Positions 34,910 through 43,651 of a DNA stretch of 64,000 bases are shown here, one piece after another (the stretch's first letter is position 1; every line of letters begins with the position of its first letter). The position numbers and the translations under genes were made by a program. The stretch lies in the NCBI RefSeq assembly GCF_020829595.1, contig NZ_JAIVFW010000011.1, positions 1-64,000 of the forward strand, in the 5' to 3' direction. Under the pieces are notes generated by a model. It had not been told where the DNA came from. It saw only the letters and a list, made by a program, of their open reading frames with translations, and made no database searches. This stretch comes from Nostoc sp. CHAB 5844. Its GTDB lineage: Bacteria; Cyanobacteriota; Cyanobacteriia; Cyanobacteriales; Nostocaceae.

Positions 34910-37900
34910 TTATTCAAATATTCTATCCCATGCTTCCAACACTAATCTTTGTGTGCGGTATTCGCCAAACTGCTTAATTTCATTGTTCTTCAAAACGCGG
35001 AATGTTTCGCTGGGGAAGTCTGCGCCGTAGACATCAGCAGGATCTAGAACATATCGCAATTCATCACGGGTGAGTCCGTAGAGTTTGGCGTAATATGCGT
35101 CTAATTCTGCTCTTAATAATGCGCGTCTGTTGGGGTTCCAAATGAAGGGTTCGCCGTCGTATCCCATATCTTTGGCGAAGGGTTGCATATCCCAGGCTGT
35201 GTAGACTAATTCGAGGACGCGATCGCTAATAAATTTGATATCTTCTTGGGTGTATAATTCTGGGGGAAGCACAGGCAGTTGTTTGACAATGAAATAACTA
35301 AAATCAGTAGCTCCTATTTTTTGCCTAGTTACAAAATCAAATATGAGTGAATTAAAATTAGCTAAAAAGCAACCAACTAATGGCACATATTTTTTATCTA
35401 TTAAAATAATTGGTGCTTTATGTCCCACGCCAAATTTAGGCAATAAGCTAAAAATACCAGTCCGTTCATCAGTTGATCTACAAATACTTCTAAAACCCAA
35501 AAGCCAATCTTTATGCCACTTGTCAGCTAACCGATTTTCTACCTCAACCCGACTTACCCAATAACGGGGTTGAATAGCAAAAGACGCATCTCCCTTTTCT
35601 TCATCAGTCAAATCACGAGTATTGCCATCATCAGTATAAGTTGCCCAACGGTGAGTGAATTGGTGAAACATCTTTGCTTCGTAAAGCGGAACTAAATCAT
35701 TAGCTGCTTCATTTTTAAATAACCCGCTATCAGTTGACATATTAAATAATCCTTGCATAAATGAAACACCCCAAGGGTTACTACCTGTTTTCTCATTCTC
35801 TAAAACTGGAATGCGCTCATAGATTTTTTTGGTTAAGTCTGCATCCTGACTAGTTCTAAAAATTGGACAGGTCAGAGTATTAGGATTAATTAAAGCAATA
35901 TCTTGCGGAGAAAGCTGAAACTGACACTTTGAATTTTGTAACTGTCGAGATTGAGTCAAGAAAAAGGCAAAATTACCACGTTCAATTGGTTTACCACTCA
36001 TAGCCAGTAGTGAAAATTTCATACGGCTATCTACAGCTGCAAATAAACCTTCTCGATTTTCAAAATCATACAGGCTTGCTAAAGCTTGTTTTTGAGCTAA
36101 ATCTCCAAAGAACTTTTTACAAGTGTCATCAGTTGCAATTCCTGTAGGAACAATAACCCCGACTCTTCCATCAGATGAGATTAACTTTCTCGTAGTTTCA
36201 GCAAATACAGCATAAGTATTAATTTTTCCCACAGCAGTTAAAGGAAATCTACCAGACTCACGGATAAACTTATTTTGGGCATCAGCATTATATTTTGCAT
36301 CCTCAAAAGCTTGTGCTAACTCAGGATTTTTCTGAGGTAATTGTTTAATCAACTTCTCCCGCGCTGCCTTATTTGCAGCATTAACTATTTCCGCACTACG
36401 AGAAGCAAAAAACTCCTTTTCTGCTATTTGAAGTAGTTCCCAAGGTGGATTGCCTAAAACACAATCAAATCCACCTTTTTCAAAGACTTCAGGAAACTCT
36501 AAACACCAATGAAAAAAGTGTTTTTCTTCAGATAACTTATTCGCCGCATCTACAACCTTACTTAATTCGTAATTTGTAACTCGTAATTCGTAATTATCAT
36601 CTAATTTACGAATTTTTTCTACTTGTTCGCGCCTTAAACGGTTTAATGTTTCGGTTGTAGGTAGTAACTGCAAATGATGCTCGGTTAGTGGCATAAAAAA
36701 TGCTGCTGTCCATAAGTTGCAAGCAGAATATTTCAACCACCAACTCGATTCTTGCAGATTTTCTTGATATTGCTTTTGCTTATACTTAACTTCTTGTGGC
36801 GTGGTTTCAGGAATTACCCCTAACTGTCGCCACATTTCTGCATAATCTACGCTATCAGTTTTTAATTTCTCATCAATTGATAGTTGTCCTTTTTGTTCAC
36901 GTTCTTTTTTATTTCGTTTTTTAAACTGTGTCGATAGTGTTTTATCATCACCTGTAACTGCTTTAAACGCTTCATCAGGTATTCCTACATCCAAGCAACT
37001 TAAATCCATCACTCCCACAAGGGAATTACCACACTTAATTCTGTGGTCTAAAAAGTTAAGAGGTAAGCCGCGAGAAAAGCCTTCAATCCATAATGCAACT
37101 TTGCATAAATCAACAGCTAAGGGATTTATATCGACTCCATAAATGCAATTTTGAATGACATCTCGAATTGCTAACTTTAAAGGTTCGCTACCCGGTTCAG
37201 CTTCTCCAGTGCGAATTTTAGCTAATTCTTTTCCTACCCGACGTGCTGCGGCTAAGAGGAAATGTCCCGAACCACAGGCGGGGTCTACAATTTTGAGGCT
37301 GAGTAAAGCTTGCTCTTGCAGAAACTTGCTCTCACTCTCATGACTTCTTTGACTAGGCAACGGGAGAAAAGCAGCACAAATTGCTTCTAAAGTTGCATTT
37401 AAATCTGTTTCAACTTGTTGGCTACTGATACGGAGAAAACGTAGCCCTAATGATTCCAGGAGTTCTTGACGTTGTTGATCTAGATATCTTTGAGATTCGT
37501 GAATTGCTCCATCAACTTCAACAATCAGCCGTTCTTCTTGACAGAAGAAATCAACTATAAATGTACCAATTGGATGCTGTCGCCGAAACTTGTGATTGTC
37601 TAGCTTGCGATTGCGTAATGCCTCCCATAAAATTGCTTCACTCTTTGTTGGCTGTTTGCGTAACTGTTGAGCAATTTCTTGCATTTTTCTGCGAACAGCA
37701 AGAGGAACTTCCCATTTATCTTGTTTACCCTCTTTACCCTCATCCCCCAACCCCTTCTCCCTTGGGGAGAAGGGGAGTAAGAAGAGTTCTTGTTCCCCTC
37801 TCCCACAGGGAGAGGGGCTAGGGGTGAGGGAATTCTTCAATTTCTCTTCAATTACAGGTTCTAAAGCTGTCTTTATCAGTTGTCCTACTAACTGCGGTGG

Positions 37901-39334
37901 CGTATAGTAAGAGCCAGTGGTTTTTCTTTCGCTACCAAATACTAATTTAAATTCGTAATTTTTAAGATTAACCTCTGGATGAAAATCAAGGAGACTTTCA
38001 TATACGCTGCCTAATTCTTCTATGTCTAATCCAGCATAATTTACCCGCCGCAACTGTCCTTTTTCTTGATACAATGACAAGTGCCTAATCGCTATCAGTA
38101 AATCGTGATTATCAATAGCACAATCATCTAATGCTGGTAGAGTTTTAGAACCAAATAAATCGCCATTTAATGGTGATAATCCTAATAATTGTCCTCGCCA
38201 ATTTTCATCAAATAGCAGGAATGTCACCCGCAAACCCTGCCATAAATCTTGAAAACCTTCTCGCCGCCAACGGGGACGTTCAGCTAACTCTCGCAGTCGC
38301 TCAATGCTGTAATATTCTCGATAGATTCGCGCTTTTTCTACATCCTCACCCTTCGGGTTCGCAGTCGCCTGCGGAGGGAAACCCTCCCGCAGCGCTGTCT
38401 CACCTGTTAATAATAAATTGCGGGATTCTGCAACCATCAAAAACAGCAAACGATAAATCAACCGCAACAGTTGGCGATAATATCCAATATCCGTTAATTC
38501 TTTACCAGCAGCTAGCTTCTGCCGCAAATTTTCATTACTTGGATGTTGGAGAAAACCTGTGCCTAGCTGTATTAGTGCTTTTTCTACCCCATCTCGGAGT
38601 CTGTCGCGTACCCGTCCGCCCTGTTGCAGTGCTTCTTGGTGGTAATATTCCAACAAGCACTTATCGGCATCATCCACACCTTCAGGCAAGCGGGAACGGT
38701 GAAACAATCGATAAAATAGCCCAAACTCGGCAAAGTTCTCACCGTTGAGAATCTGTTCTAAGTCAAATTCGATATAAGTAAGACGAGTCATCAACGAAGA
38801 GTCGCGCAGTAACCGCCAGCGATAACCATTAGTGGCGATCGCCCACAGATGTTCCGTCTTGTTAAGATACTCCTGCACCAGTGCGTGTGCCGATAACCTG
38901 GGTGTGCCACTGGGTGGACGATGATCCACCTTAATTCGACAACCAATAATGTGGATAGGTGGCTTATTCTCTCCCGGTTCTGCACGATGGGAAATCGCAT
39001 AGGTTTGTCCCTCGACCACTTCGGCTTTTGCGGTATATATAGGGTCATATCCAAGACTTCGTAGCAAAGGAACTACCCACAGTTCGCGGGTAACGCTGGT
39101 AGCGGTATCATCTGGATCTAATCTGTCTAATTGCCGTTGAAATGCTGCCCAATAAGCTTTAGCATCACCCCAAGCGATCGCAATTTCATCTGCTAGTTTA
39201 TCGCTTTTACTAAAACCAAAATCCTCTGGTGTTTGCCCTTTGAAATTACCTGCCAGCAATTCAGCAGTCATATCTGCTGCTAACAAATTACCTTCAATCT
39301 GAATACCCGTTAAAGTAATCCCTGCTACACTCAT
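34910..39334 (-). CDS. N6-adenine DNA methyltransferase (DrmMI/PglX-like) with inserted DUF559 nuclease domain
   Basis: 1474 residues. N-terminal helical/regulatory part (1-480), then the class I methyltransferase core: TTGSYYTPPQLVGQLI, motif I KIVDPACGSGHFLLAAA (about 684) and motif IV LGNPPWE (about 962). The C-terminal part resembles the target-recognition regions of PglX/type IIG enzymes (GFRSICRSTDER, FNSLIFDFVTRQKIG). It probably methylates host DNA at N6-adenine to mark self for the linked helicases. Between the two conserved blocks, residues about 503-671 are an alien insertion with a DUF559 endonuclease-like domain. Another in-frame repeat gives YELRVTNYEL near residue 915. Whether it still methylates depends on the inserted loops being tolerated; the frame is intact. 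Confidence 0.87.
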   Translation of the reverse strand: MSVAGITLTGIQIEGNLLAADMTAELLAGNFKGQTPEDFGFSKSDKLADEIAIAWGDAKAYWAAFQRQLDRLDPDDTATSVTRELWVVPLLRSLGYDPIYTAKAEVVEGQTYAISHRAEPGENKPPIHIIGCRIKVDHRPPSGTPRLSAHALVQEYLNKTEHLWAIATNGYRWRLLRDSSLMTRLTYIEFDLEQILNGENFAEFGLFYRLFHRSRLPEGVDDADKCLLEYYHQEALQQGGRVRDRLRDGVEKALIQLGTGFLQHPSNENLRQKLAAGKELTDIGYYRQLLRLIYRLLFLMVAESRNLLLTGETALREGFPPQATANPKGEDVEKARIYREYYSIERLRELAERPRWRREGFQDLWQGLRVTFLLFDENWRGQLLGLSPLNGDLFGSKTLPALDDCAIDNHDLLIAIRHLSLYQEKGQLRRVNYAGLDIEELGSVYESLLDFHPEVNLKNYEFKLVFGSERKTTGSYYTPPQLVGQLIKTALEPVIEEKLKNSLTPSPSPCGRGEQELFLLPFSPREKGLGDEGKEGKQDKWEVPLAVRRKMQEIAQQLRKQPTKSEAILWEALRNRKLDNHKFRRQHPIGTFIVDFFCQEERLIVEVDGAIHESQRYLDQQRQELLESLGLRFLRISSQQVETDLNATLEAICAAFLPLPSQRSHESESKFLQEQALLSLKIVDPACGSGHFLLAAARRVGKELAKIRTGEAEPGSEPLKLAIRDVIQNCIYGVDINPLAVDLCKVALWIEGFSRGLPLNFLDHRIKCGNSLVGVMDLSCLDVGIPDEAFKAVTGDDKTLSTQFKKRNKKEREQKGQLSIDEKLKTDSVDYAEMWRQLGVIPETTPQEVKYKQKQYQENLQESSWWLKYSACNLWTAAFFMPLTEHHLQLLPTTETLNRLRREQVEKIRKLDDNYELRVTNYELSKVVDAANKLSEEKHFFHWCLEFPEVFEKGGFDCVLGNPPWELLQIAEKEFFASRSAEIVNAANKAAREKLIKQLPQKNPELAQAFEDAKYNADAQNKFIRESGRFPLTAVGKINTYAVFAETTRKLISSDGRVGVIVPTGIATDDTCKKFFGDLAQKQALASLYDFENREGLFAAVDSRMKFSLLAMSGKPIERGNFAFFLTQSRQLQNSKCQFQLSPQDIALINPNTLTCPIFRTSQDADLTKKIYERIPVLENEKTGSNPWGVSFMQGLFNMSTDSGLFKNEAANDLVPLYEAKMFHQFTHRWATYTDDGNTRDLTDEEKGDASFAIQPRYWVSRVEVENRLADKWHKDWLLGFRSICRSTDERTGIFSLLPKFGVGHKAPIILIDKKYVPLVGCFLANFNSLIFDFVTRQKIGATDFSYFIVKQLPVLPPELYTQEDIKFISDRVLELVYTAWDMQPFAKDMGYDGEPFIWNPNRRALLRAELDAYYAKLYGLTRDELRYVLDPADVYGADFPSETFRVLKNNEIKQFGEYRTQRLVLEAWDRIFE
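37320..37830 (-). mobile_element. palindrome-associated DUF559 nuclease module inserted in frame
   Basis: About 510 bp inside the methyltransferase gene, between the YYTPPQLV block and motif I. On the coding strand it starts with two hairpins, CCCCTCTCCC/GGGAGAGGGG (37795-37817) and CCCCTTCTCC/GGAGAAGGGG (37751-37775), translated as LTPSPSPCGRGEQ. A DUF559 (Vsr-like) domain follows: RKQPTKSEAILWEALRN, FRRQHPIGTFIVDFFC, LIVEVDGAIHES and GLRFLRIS. The host frame resumes at EQALLSLKIVDPACGSG. Family relatives without the insert join these blocks directly. Confidence 0.8.
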
Positions 39335-39383
39335 CTCTCACACCTAATACTCAAAATTGTCTAAAAAATTACGAATTACGAAT

Positions 39384-39545
39384 AGGACTTACGCATTAGA
39401 GGTTGTTTGAAAAGTCCTTTTCCCGGTAGCAAAACGTTTAGATCCCCCTAAATCCCCCTTAAAAAGGGGGACTTTGACTCCGGTTCCCCCTTTTTAAGGG
39501 GGGCTAGGGGGGATCGAGGTTTCAGGTCTTGAGTGCGTAAGTCCT
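39384..39545. mobile_element. MITE-like element with AGGACTTACGCA inverted repeats
   Basis: 162 bp, perfect 12-bp inverted repeats at 39384-39395 and 39534-39545, interior palindrome of the GATCCCCC...GGGGGATC type (39440-39514). It overlaps the 3' end of the SNF2-helicase gene and supplies its last 17 or so codons and the stop. Confidence 0.7.
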
Positions 39546-42409
39546 GGCGAATTACGAATTTTCCCAGGCTGAAGAATGTAAACGCCCAGAATATCCATCG
39601 GTAGCTGGGGTTTAACCTGAATCTGTCCTTCTTGGGTGATGGCTCTGACTCGTCGATGGGATTGGGAAAGAGAATGCGATCGCTCTCTAGCAAATAGTTC
39701 TAAATCAGACTCAATCTCTGTGATTTGACTGAGCAAGTCTTCGATTTCATCCTTTTTGATACCTGAAGGCGCATCGCTCACAGGGTTAGCTTGTTCCAGC
39801 AAAGATTTTGCTTCCTCTGGTGTCAGCCAGATGGGATTAGATGGAGGGCCTGTAAATCCAACTACTGCACACTCTTCCGCCAGCAAACTTTGGTGTTTGG
39901 GACTATTTAACAAATGCCGTAGCCGCACTAACAGCAAAGTCGTGCGCTTGGTGACTGTATCCGTCGTAGTAAAACCACACCGCGCTGCTACAGGTTCTTG
40001 ATTATTTGAGAGTGCATCTTCAATAATGTGACGCGCTAAACCTTCTACCAATGGGTGATTCCGCCCTACATATTCCACCCCTTCAGGTGCAGGGGTTGTA
40101 AAAGTAAACAAGCGCGGCTTATCCCCCAGTGAAGGCTGGAGAAAATTAGGAATTGTAGACAGTAACCAACCCTGTTTTTTCTTGCTTAACGAACAAGATA
40201 GGCGATTTGCGGCTGACAACACGAACCGTTGCACATCCTGTTCACTACCTAGAATTTGGTCAGATTCAATTAGTTCTTGTTCTACTTCCGCAGGTTTGAT
40301 TGAGCGTTGAGCAAAGCGGGTACGGCTAATCTTTTCTCGTTCTACTGCTTTGTCCCAATTTTTATGGACTTGCTCAACAGCAGATTCCTGTTCATCTAAC
40401 AAGTCCAACAAAGACAATTGCACCGCATCGTTGGCGCGGTCAAATAAAGATTTAAAAACAGCTTCCGACACCGTAGTGCTGTCCATTGGTACGGGGACAG
40501 TAATTCCCAAGGTCTTATGAATCTGTACAGCCTTGCGAATTAGCACGTCCAAAACTGCACCATCCACCGGATTATCTGAACCGTAAAGCAACAAAGTTTT
40601 AACTTGACTTGCAGTTTGACCATAGCGGTCAATACGTCCTTCCCGTTGCTCCAAGCGATTGGGATTCCAGGGTAAATCGTAGTGAATCACCGCACTGAAG
40701 TGAGATTGCAGGTTTACCCCTTCACTTAAACAATCGGTAGCTATCAAAACTCTTTGAGGATATGACTTTAACTCTTGCAGGCGAATTTCTCGTTCGTCTT
40801 CTGAGAGTTCCCCAGTAATAGCAATGACTCGAATTTGACTCCCCTTCTTTTCTAGTTTTTGCTTGAGAGTATCAGCAACATAATTTGCTGTAGCAATATA
40901 GCGACACCAGATAATCGGGTTAAAACCTTCTGAAAGCAGGGTTTGTATGGAAGCGATACATGATTGTAATTTTTGGTCTTTCTCACCCTGTAACTTTTGG
41001 GCTGCTTGCACAAAAGCTCGGAGTTTGCGCTTATCTGTATCGCCATAGCTTTGCTGTCCCTGTTCTACAACTACAGTCGGAGTTGCATCAACAGCTTGCT
41101 CCTGATCTGTAGGGTCATAAACGTAAGAACTCATTAAGTCTTCGTCTAAATCAGCAAGTAAACTATCATCACCTGATTTACTCACCTGACGGTTTAACGT
41201 TGCTACTGCGGCGGCTGGAGAAGACATCACACAACGAATCAACGCCAAAGCTGACCAATAACGTCCCCGACGCTGGGCATAGCTCATGTCGTTTGTCGTA
41301 GTTTTTACTAAGCCACGAGCAAAGCTGTAGACATCATCAAATAATTGCTTATATTCCTTTGATAACTTATAAGGCTTTTCTTCTGAAACTCTTTCAGGGA
41401 AGGGTGTTTCATTGCCCAACCACTGTTTTACATCTGCCCGGCGACGCTGAATAAAATGGCTTGCCAGTTTGTCTCGCTGTTTCTCTGTTAGGCGGTCTAG
41501 GGTTAATTGCTCAAACTCTGGTTGGAGCAATCCTAGCAGTGATAAAAATGACTCTTCAATGCCACTGTGAGGAGTAGCAGAAAGTAATAATAAATGGCGT
41601 TGGCGCAGCCCGCCGCAGGCATCGCTTTCTGTTGCAATCTGCTGAATTAATTGGTGACGCTGTTGCTGAGATGTACTCTTACTGCTGGGACGGGTACAAG
41701 TATGCGCCTCATCCACAATGACAAAATCAGGGCAGTGTGTAATAAAACTTGCACGACGGCGTTCTGCCTTGGCATAGTCTAGGCTAACAATTAGGTGTCG
41801 ATAGTAACTAAATATATGAGTACTATTCGCGATCGCTCTCTCCAATTTAGAAGCTGTTCCAGAACGGACTACCACAGCATCAATATGAAACTTTTCGCGT
41901 AATTCTTGCTGCCACTGGTCGCATAAATGAGGAGGACAAAGGACAGCTATCCGCTTAATTTCACCTCTATCTAAAAGTTCACGAGCAATTAATCCAGCTT
42001 CGATAGTTTTCCCAATTCCCACGTCGTCAGCAATAAGCAGGCGCACTGTTTCTAATCGCAACGCCATCAATAAAGGTACTAACTGATAGGGACGAGGACG
42101 CAATGATAAACGTCCCAAACACCGAAATGGCCCCGCTCCACTTCGCAGCAAATGACGTGCTGCATCCATCAGTAGGATTGCTGCTGTATGGTCTTTGATA
42201 CTGATAGCGTTTGGTAAGGGAAAGGTTGCTGGTTGCAGAGTTTCTATCCCCAACTCCTGAAGCTTCTGATAAATTCCAGCTATTTCCTCTTCGTTTCCTG
42301 AAATGGGACGTAAACGAATAACATCCTCATTTTCAGCAGGTAGTACAACCCACTGGCGATCGCGACAACTCACTATAGAGCCTGGAGTGGGGTTCAACGT
42401 TTCCGCCAT
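39494..42409 (-). CDS. SNF2/DEAH-type helicase (DrmD-like)
   Basis: 971 residues from the ATG at 42409 (MAETLNPTPGSIVSCRDRQW), preferred because AGGGAA precedes it; an in-frame ATG at 42457 is less likely. Superfamily 2 motifs, numbered from 42457: Walker A DDVGIGKTIEAG (144-151), DEAH box VIVDEAHTCTRP (249-252), LLLLSATPHSG, and motif VI NRLEQREGRIDRYGQ. Organisation and length match the SNF2-like helicase DrmD of class 1 DISARM. It probably translocates on DNA to help the linked helicase/methylase complex. A 25-bp repeat (41602-41626) inserts residues DACGGLRQR just before LLLLSATPHSG. The C-terminus (RNSPGLTHSRPE...) is encoded by the MITE at 39384-39545. It is the first gene of the leftward defence operon. 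Confidence 0.88.
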   Translation of the reverse strand: MAETLNPTPGSIVSCRDRQWVVLPAENEDVIRLRPISGNEEEIAGIYQKLQELGIETLQPATFPLPNAISIKDHTAAILLMDAARHLLRSGAGPFRCLGRLSLRPRPYQLVPLLMALRLETVRLLIADDVGIGKTIEAGLIARELLDRGEIKRIAVLCPPHLCDQWQQELREKFHIDAVVVRSGTASKLERAIANSTHIFSYYRHLIVSLDYAKAERRRASFITHCPDFVIVDEAHTCTRPSSKSTSQQQRHQLIQQIATESDACGGLRQRHLLLLSATPHSGIEESFLSLLGLLQPEFEQLTLDRLTEKQRDKLASHFIQRRRADVKQWLGNETPFPERVSEEKPYKLSKEYKQLFDDVYSFARGLVKTTTNDMSYAQRRGRYWSALALIRCVMSSPAAAVATLNRQVSKSGDDSLLADLDEDLMSSYVYDPTDQEQAVDATPTVVVEQGQQSYGDTDKRKLRAFVQAAQKLQGEKDQKLQSCIASIQTLLSEGFNPIIWCRYIATANYVADTLKQKLEKKGSQIRVIAITGELSEDEREIRLQELKSYPQRVLIATDCLSEGVNLQSHFSAVIHYDLPWNPNRLEQREGRIDRYGQTASQVKTLLLYGSDNPVDGAVLDVLIRKAVQIHKTLGITVPVPMDSTTVSEAVFKSLFDRANDAVQLSLLDLLDEQESAVEQVHKNWDKAVEREKISRTRFAQRSIKPAEVEQELIESDQILGSEQDVQRFVLSAANRLSCSLSKKKQGWLLSTIPNFLQPSLGDKPRLFTFTTPAPEGVEYVGRNHPLVEGLARHIIEDALSNNQEPVAARCGFTTTDTVTKRTTLLLVRLRHLLNSPKHQSLLAEECAVVGFTGPPSNPIWLTPEEAKSLLEQANPVSDAPSGIKKDEIEDLLSQITEIESDLELFARERSHSLSQSHRRVRAITQEGQIQVKPQLPMDILGVYILQPGKIRNSPGLTHSRPETSIPPSPP
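41602..41626. repeat. 25-bp dispersed repeat inside helicase coding sequence
   Basis: Identical to 21337-21361. Length and phase keep the helicase frame open while adding residues between the DEAH and SATPHSG motifs. Confidence 0.8.
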
Positions 42410-42457
42410 CGTTTCCCTGTATTTAAAAATAGGCAGCAGAAAGTAGACAGAAAACAT

Positions 42458-42804
42458 TGATTTCCCGCTACCTACTCCTGATTAAAATAAATATTTTAAT
42501 GTTTTATTTTTTACTATGTACTCAGTGAATTCAGCATTCTTTACAAAGAAATTTAATTTATTGAAAAATATACTGAATAGTATTTTTGACAATTTCGACA
42601 GGAAGATTGTGGTTAAAAAATATAGTAAATACGTACTATATTTTACTCAAGCTATTGTACAAAAATAAATTTGAATTGCTGTTTTCTCATGAATTAAAGA
42701 ATGCGATCGCTAAATAACAGAGCAATAAAAAAGTCTACTTAGCATGAGTTATCAAAAGTCACGATATCAGTTAAAATAAGAGTCACGATTCGTGACTTTA
42801 AAGA
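42458..42804. promoter_or_regulatory. promoter region of the defence operon with two palindromes
   Basis: AT-rich leader upstream of the drmD-like gene. Palindrome A (42617-42644): AAAATATAGTA, 6-nt spacer, TACTATATTTT. Palindrome B (42781-42797): AGTCACGA-T-TCGTGACT, with a half copy AGTCACGAT at 42758. These are candidate operators for control of the operon; no regulator gene is adjacent inside the element. Confidence 0.55.
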
Positions 42805-43353
42805 TTGTCAAGAGCAAACTGCTTAAACGTAATTCGGACTAAAGCCACTGAAATTCTTACCCAATGTACCCCCCAGTCCAACCAGAATAAAAACCAGAGA
42901 AAGAGCAAAAGAACTAAAAAATCTGCAAAGTTACAAAAATCTTCAATTTTTCAAATTCTTTTAAACACTCACGAACAAACACAAGAGACTCTTACTCGTT
43001 GTGCGAGCGCATATCTGCTAAAAAATGACTGTGAAATGGAGGATACAAATGTATCTGGTGAACGGTTAATTACTCTAATCCTATTGATAGCGATCGCTTA
43101 CACTTCTGCCACAATTAATGGACAACAAATAAAACGCAAAGGTGTACAAAAATATGTTGGTCGTGTTAAAGAACCTAGTCGTATTGAAAAGCGACATAGC
43201 AGTTTTTATATCGGACTATATGGTAAAACTTGGGTTAATTTTATGGAGTTACACAAAAATTTAGTCACTGATTTAATGATACTAACTCGCAATAAGCGTT
43301 CCTTTGATCAACGAGGTACTCGGGCGATGGAACTTATTCTAGCTGCATCCTAG
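42805..43353 (+). pseudogene. IS4-family transposase, C-terminal fragment
   Basis: About 180 codons readable from a TTG. The C-terminal half matches IS4-type transposases after the catalytic Glu region: GERLITLILLIAIAYTSATI, RKGVQKYVGRVKEPSR and the tail NKRSFDQRGTRAMELI. The N-terminal two thirds, including the first catalytic Asp residues, are absent. This is passenger debris within the Tn7-like element and not its transposase. Confidence 0.8.
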
Positions 43354-43371
43354 CTCTTTTGTCGCCCCGTC

Positions 43372-43475
43372 ATACCATTTCACTTTAAAATTGATACATT
43401 TAGGCAGGCAGAGGAGCAGGGGAGCAGAGGGGCAGAGGAGAAATTATTTGTATCATTTATTTGGTGAAATGGTAT
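43372..43475. mobile_element. 104-bp MITE-like element
   Basis: Terminal inverted repeats ATACCATTTCAC (43372-43383) and GTGAAATGGTAT (43464-43475), purine-rich interior (GAGGAGCAGGGGAGCAGAGG), no coding potential. Confidence 0.65.
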
Positions 43476-43522
43476 CAGGTCTAAAATAGAGGCTAAATGT
43501 CAGTTATTCCATAATGCAAGAC

Positions 43523-43643
43523 GACATTAATGTGTTAACAGTTGATTAAAGCTAATTGACGACACTAATGTGTTAACAGCGACATTAATTTGTTAATAAC
43601 GACACTAATGTGTTAGCGACGACAAATAATTAGTTATTTGACA
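43523..43643 (-). repeat. right-end TnsB-type repeat cluster of the Tn7-like element
   Basis: Five copies of GACA(T/C)TAAT.TGTTA: 43523, 43561, 43581, 43601 and the terminal one at 43621-43643. The last four are spaced at exactly 20 bp. The end reads ...TTATTTGACA followed by the target duplication TAAAT. Tight packing of four sites is like Tn7 right ends. Confidence 0.85.
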
Positions 43644-43651
43644 TAAATTAA

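Larger units (their letters stand above)
27021..43643. mobile_element. Tn7-like transposon, non-autonomous, carrying a DISARM-like defence cargo
   Basis: Both ends are visible. The left end starts TGTCGAATAAC and the right end, read inward on the minus strand, starts TGTCAAATAAC; 19 of the first 24 bases agree. Exactly outside both ends is the 5-bp direct repeat TAAAT (27016-27020 and 43644-43648), the duplication length made by Tn7-family TnsB. Each end carries several AACA-N-TTAATGTC-type repeats, the arrangement seen in Tn7 and CAST elements. The 16,623-bp interior has no tnsA, tnsB, tnsC, tniQ, cas12k or CRISPR array that I can find. It holds the defence genes and an IS4 fragment. The right end lies 8 bp beyond the tRNA-Gly 3' end. 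It is therefore probably mobilised in trans or is a derivative that lost its transposition genes. Confidence 0.88.

Noticed and set aside
42805-43353. IS4-type transposase as the transposase of the Tn7-like element
   Set aside because: It is an N-terminally truncated fragment of a different family, with no 5-bp target-duplication chemistry, and sits as debris inside the element.
43523-43643. Regular 20-bp-spaced repeats next to a tRNA, as a possible CRISPR array
   Set aside because: Repeat units are about 17 bp with 3-bp gaps, too short for CRISPR, and are explained as TnsB-type sites at a transposon end with a matching target duplication.
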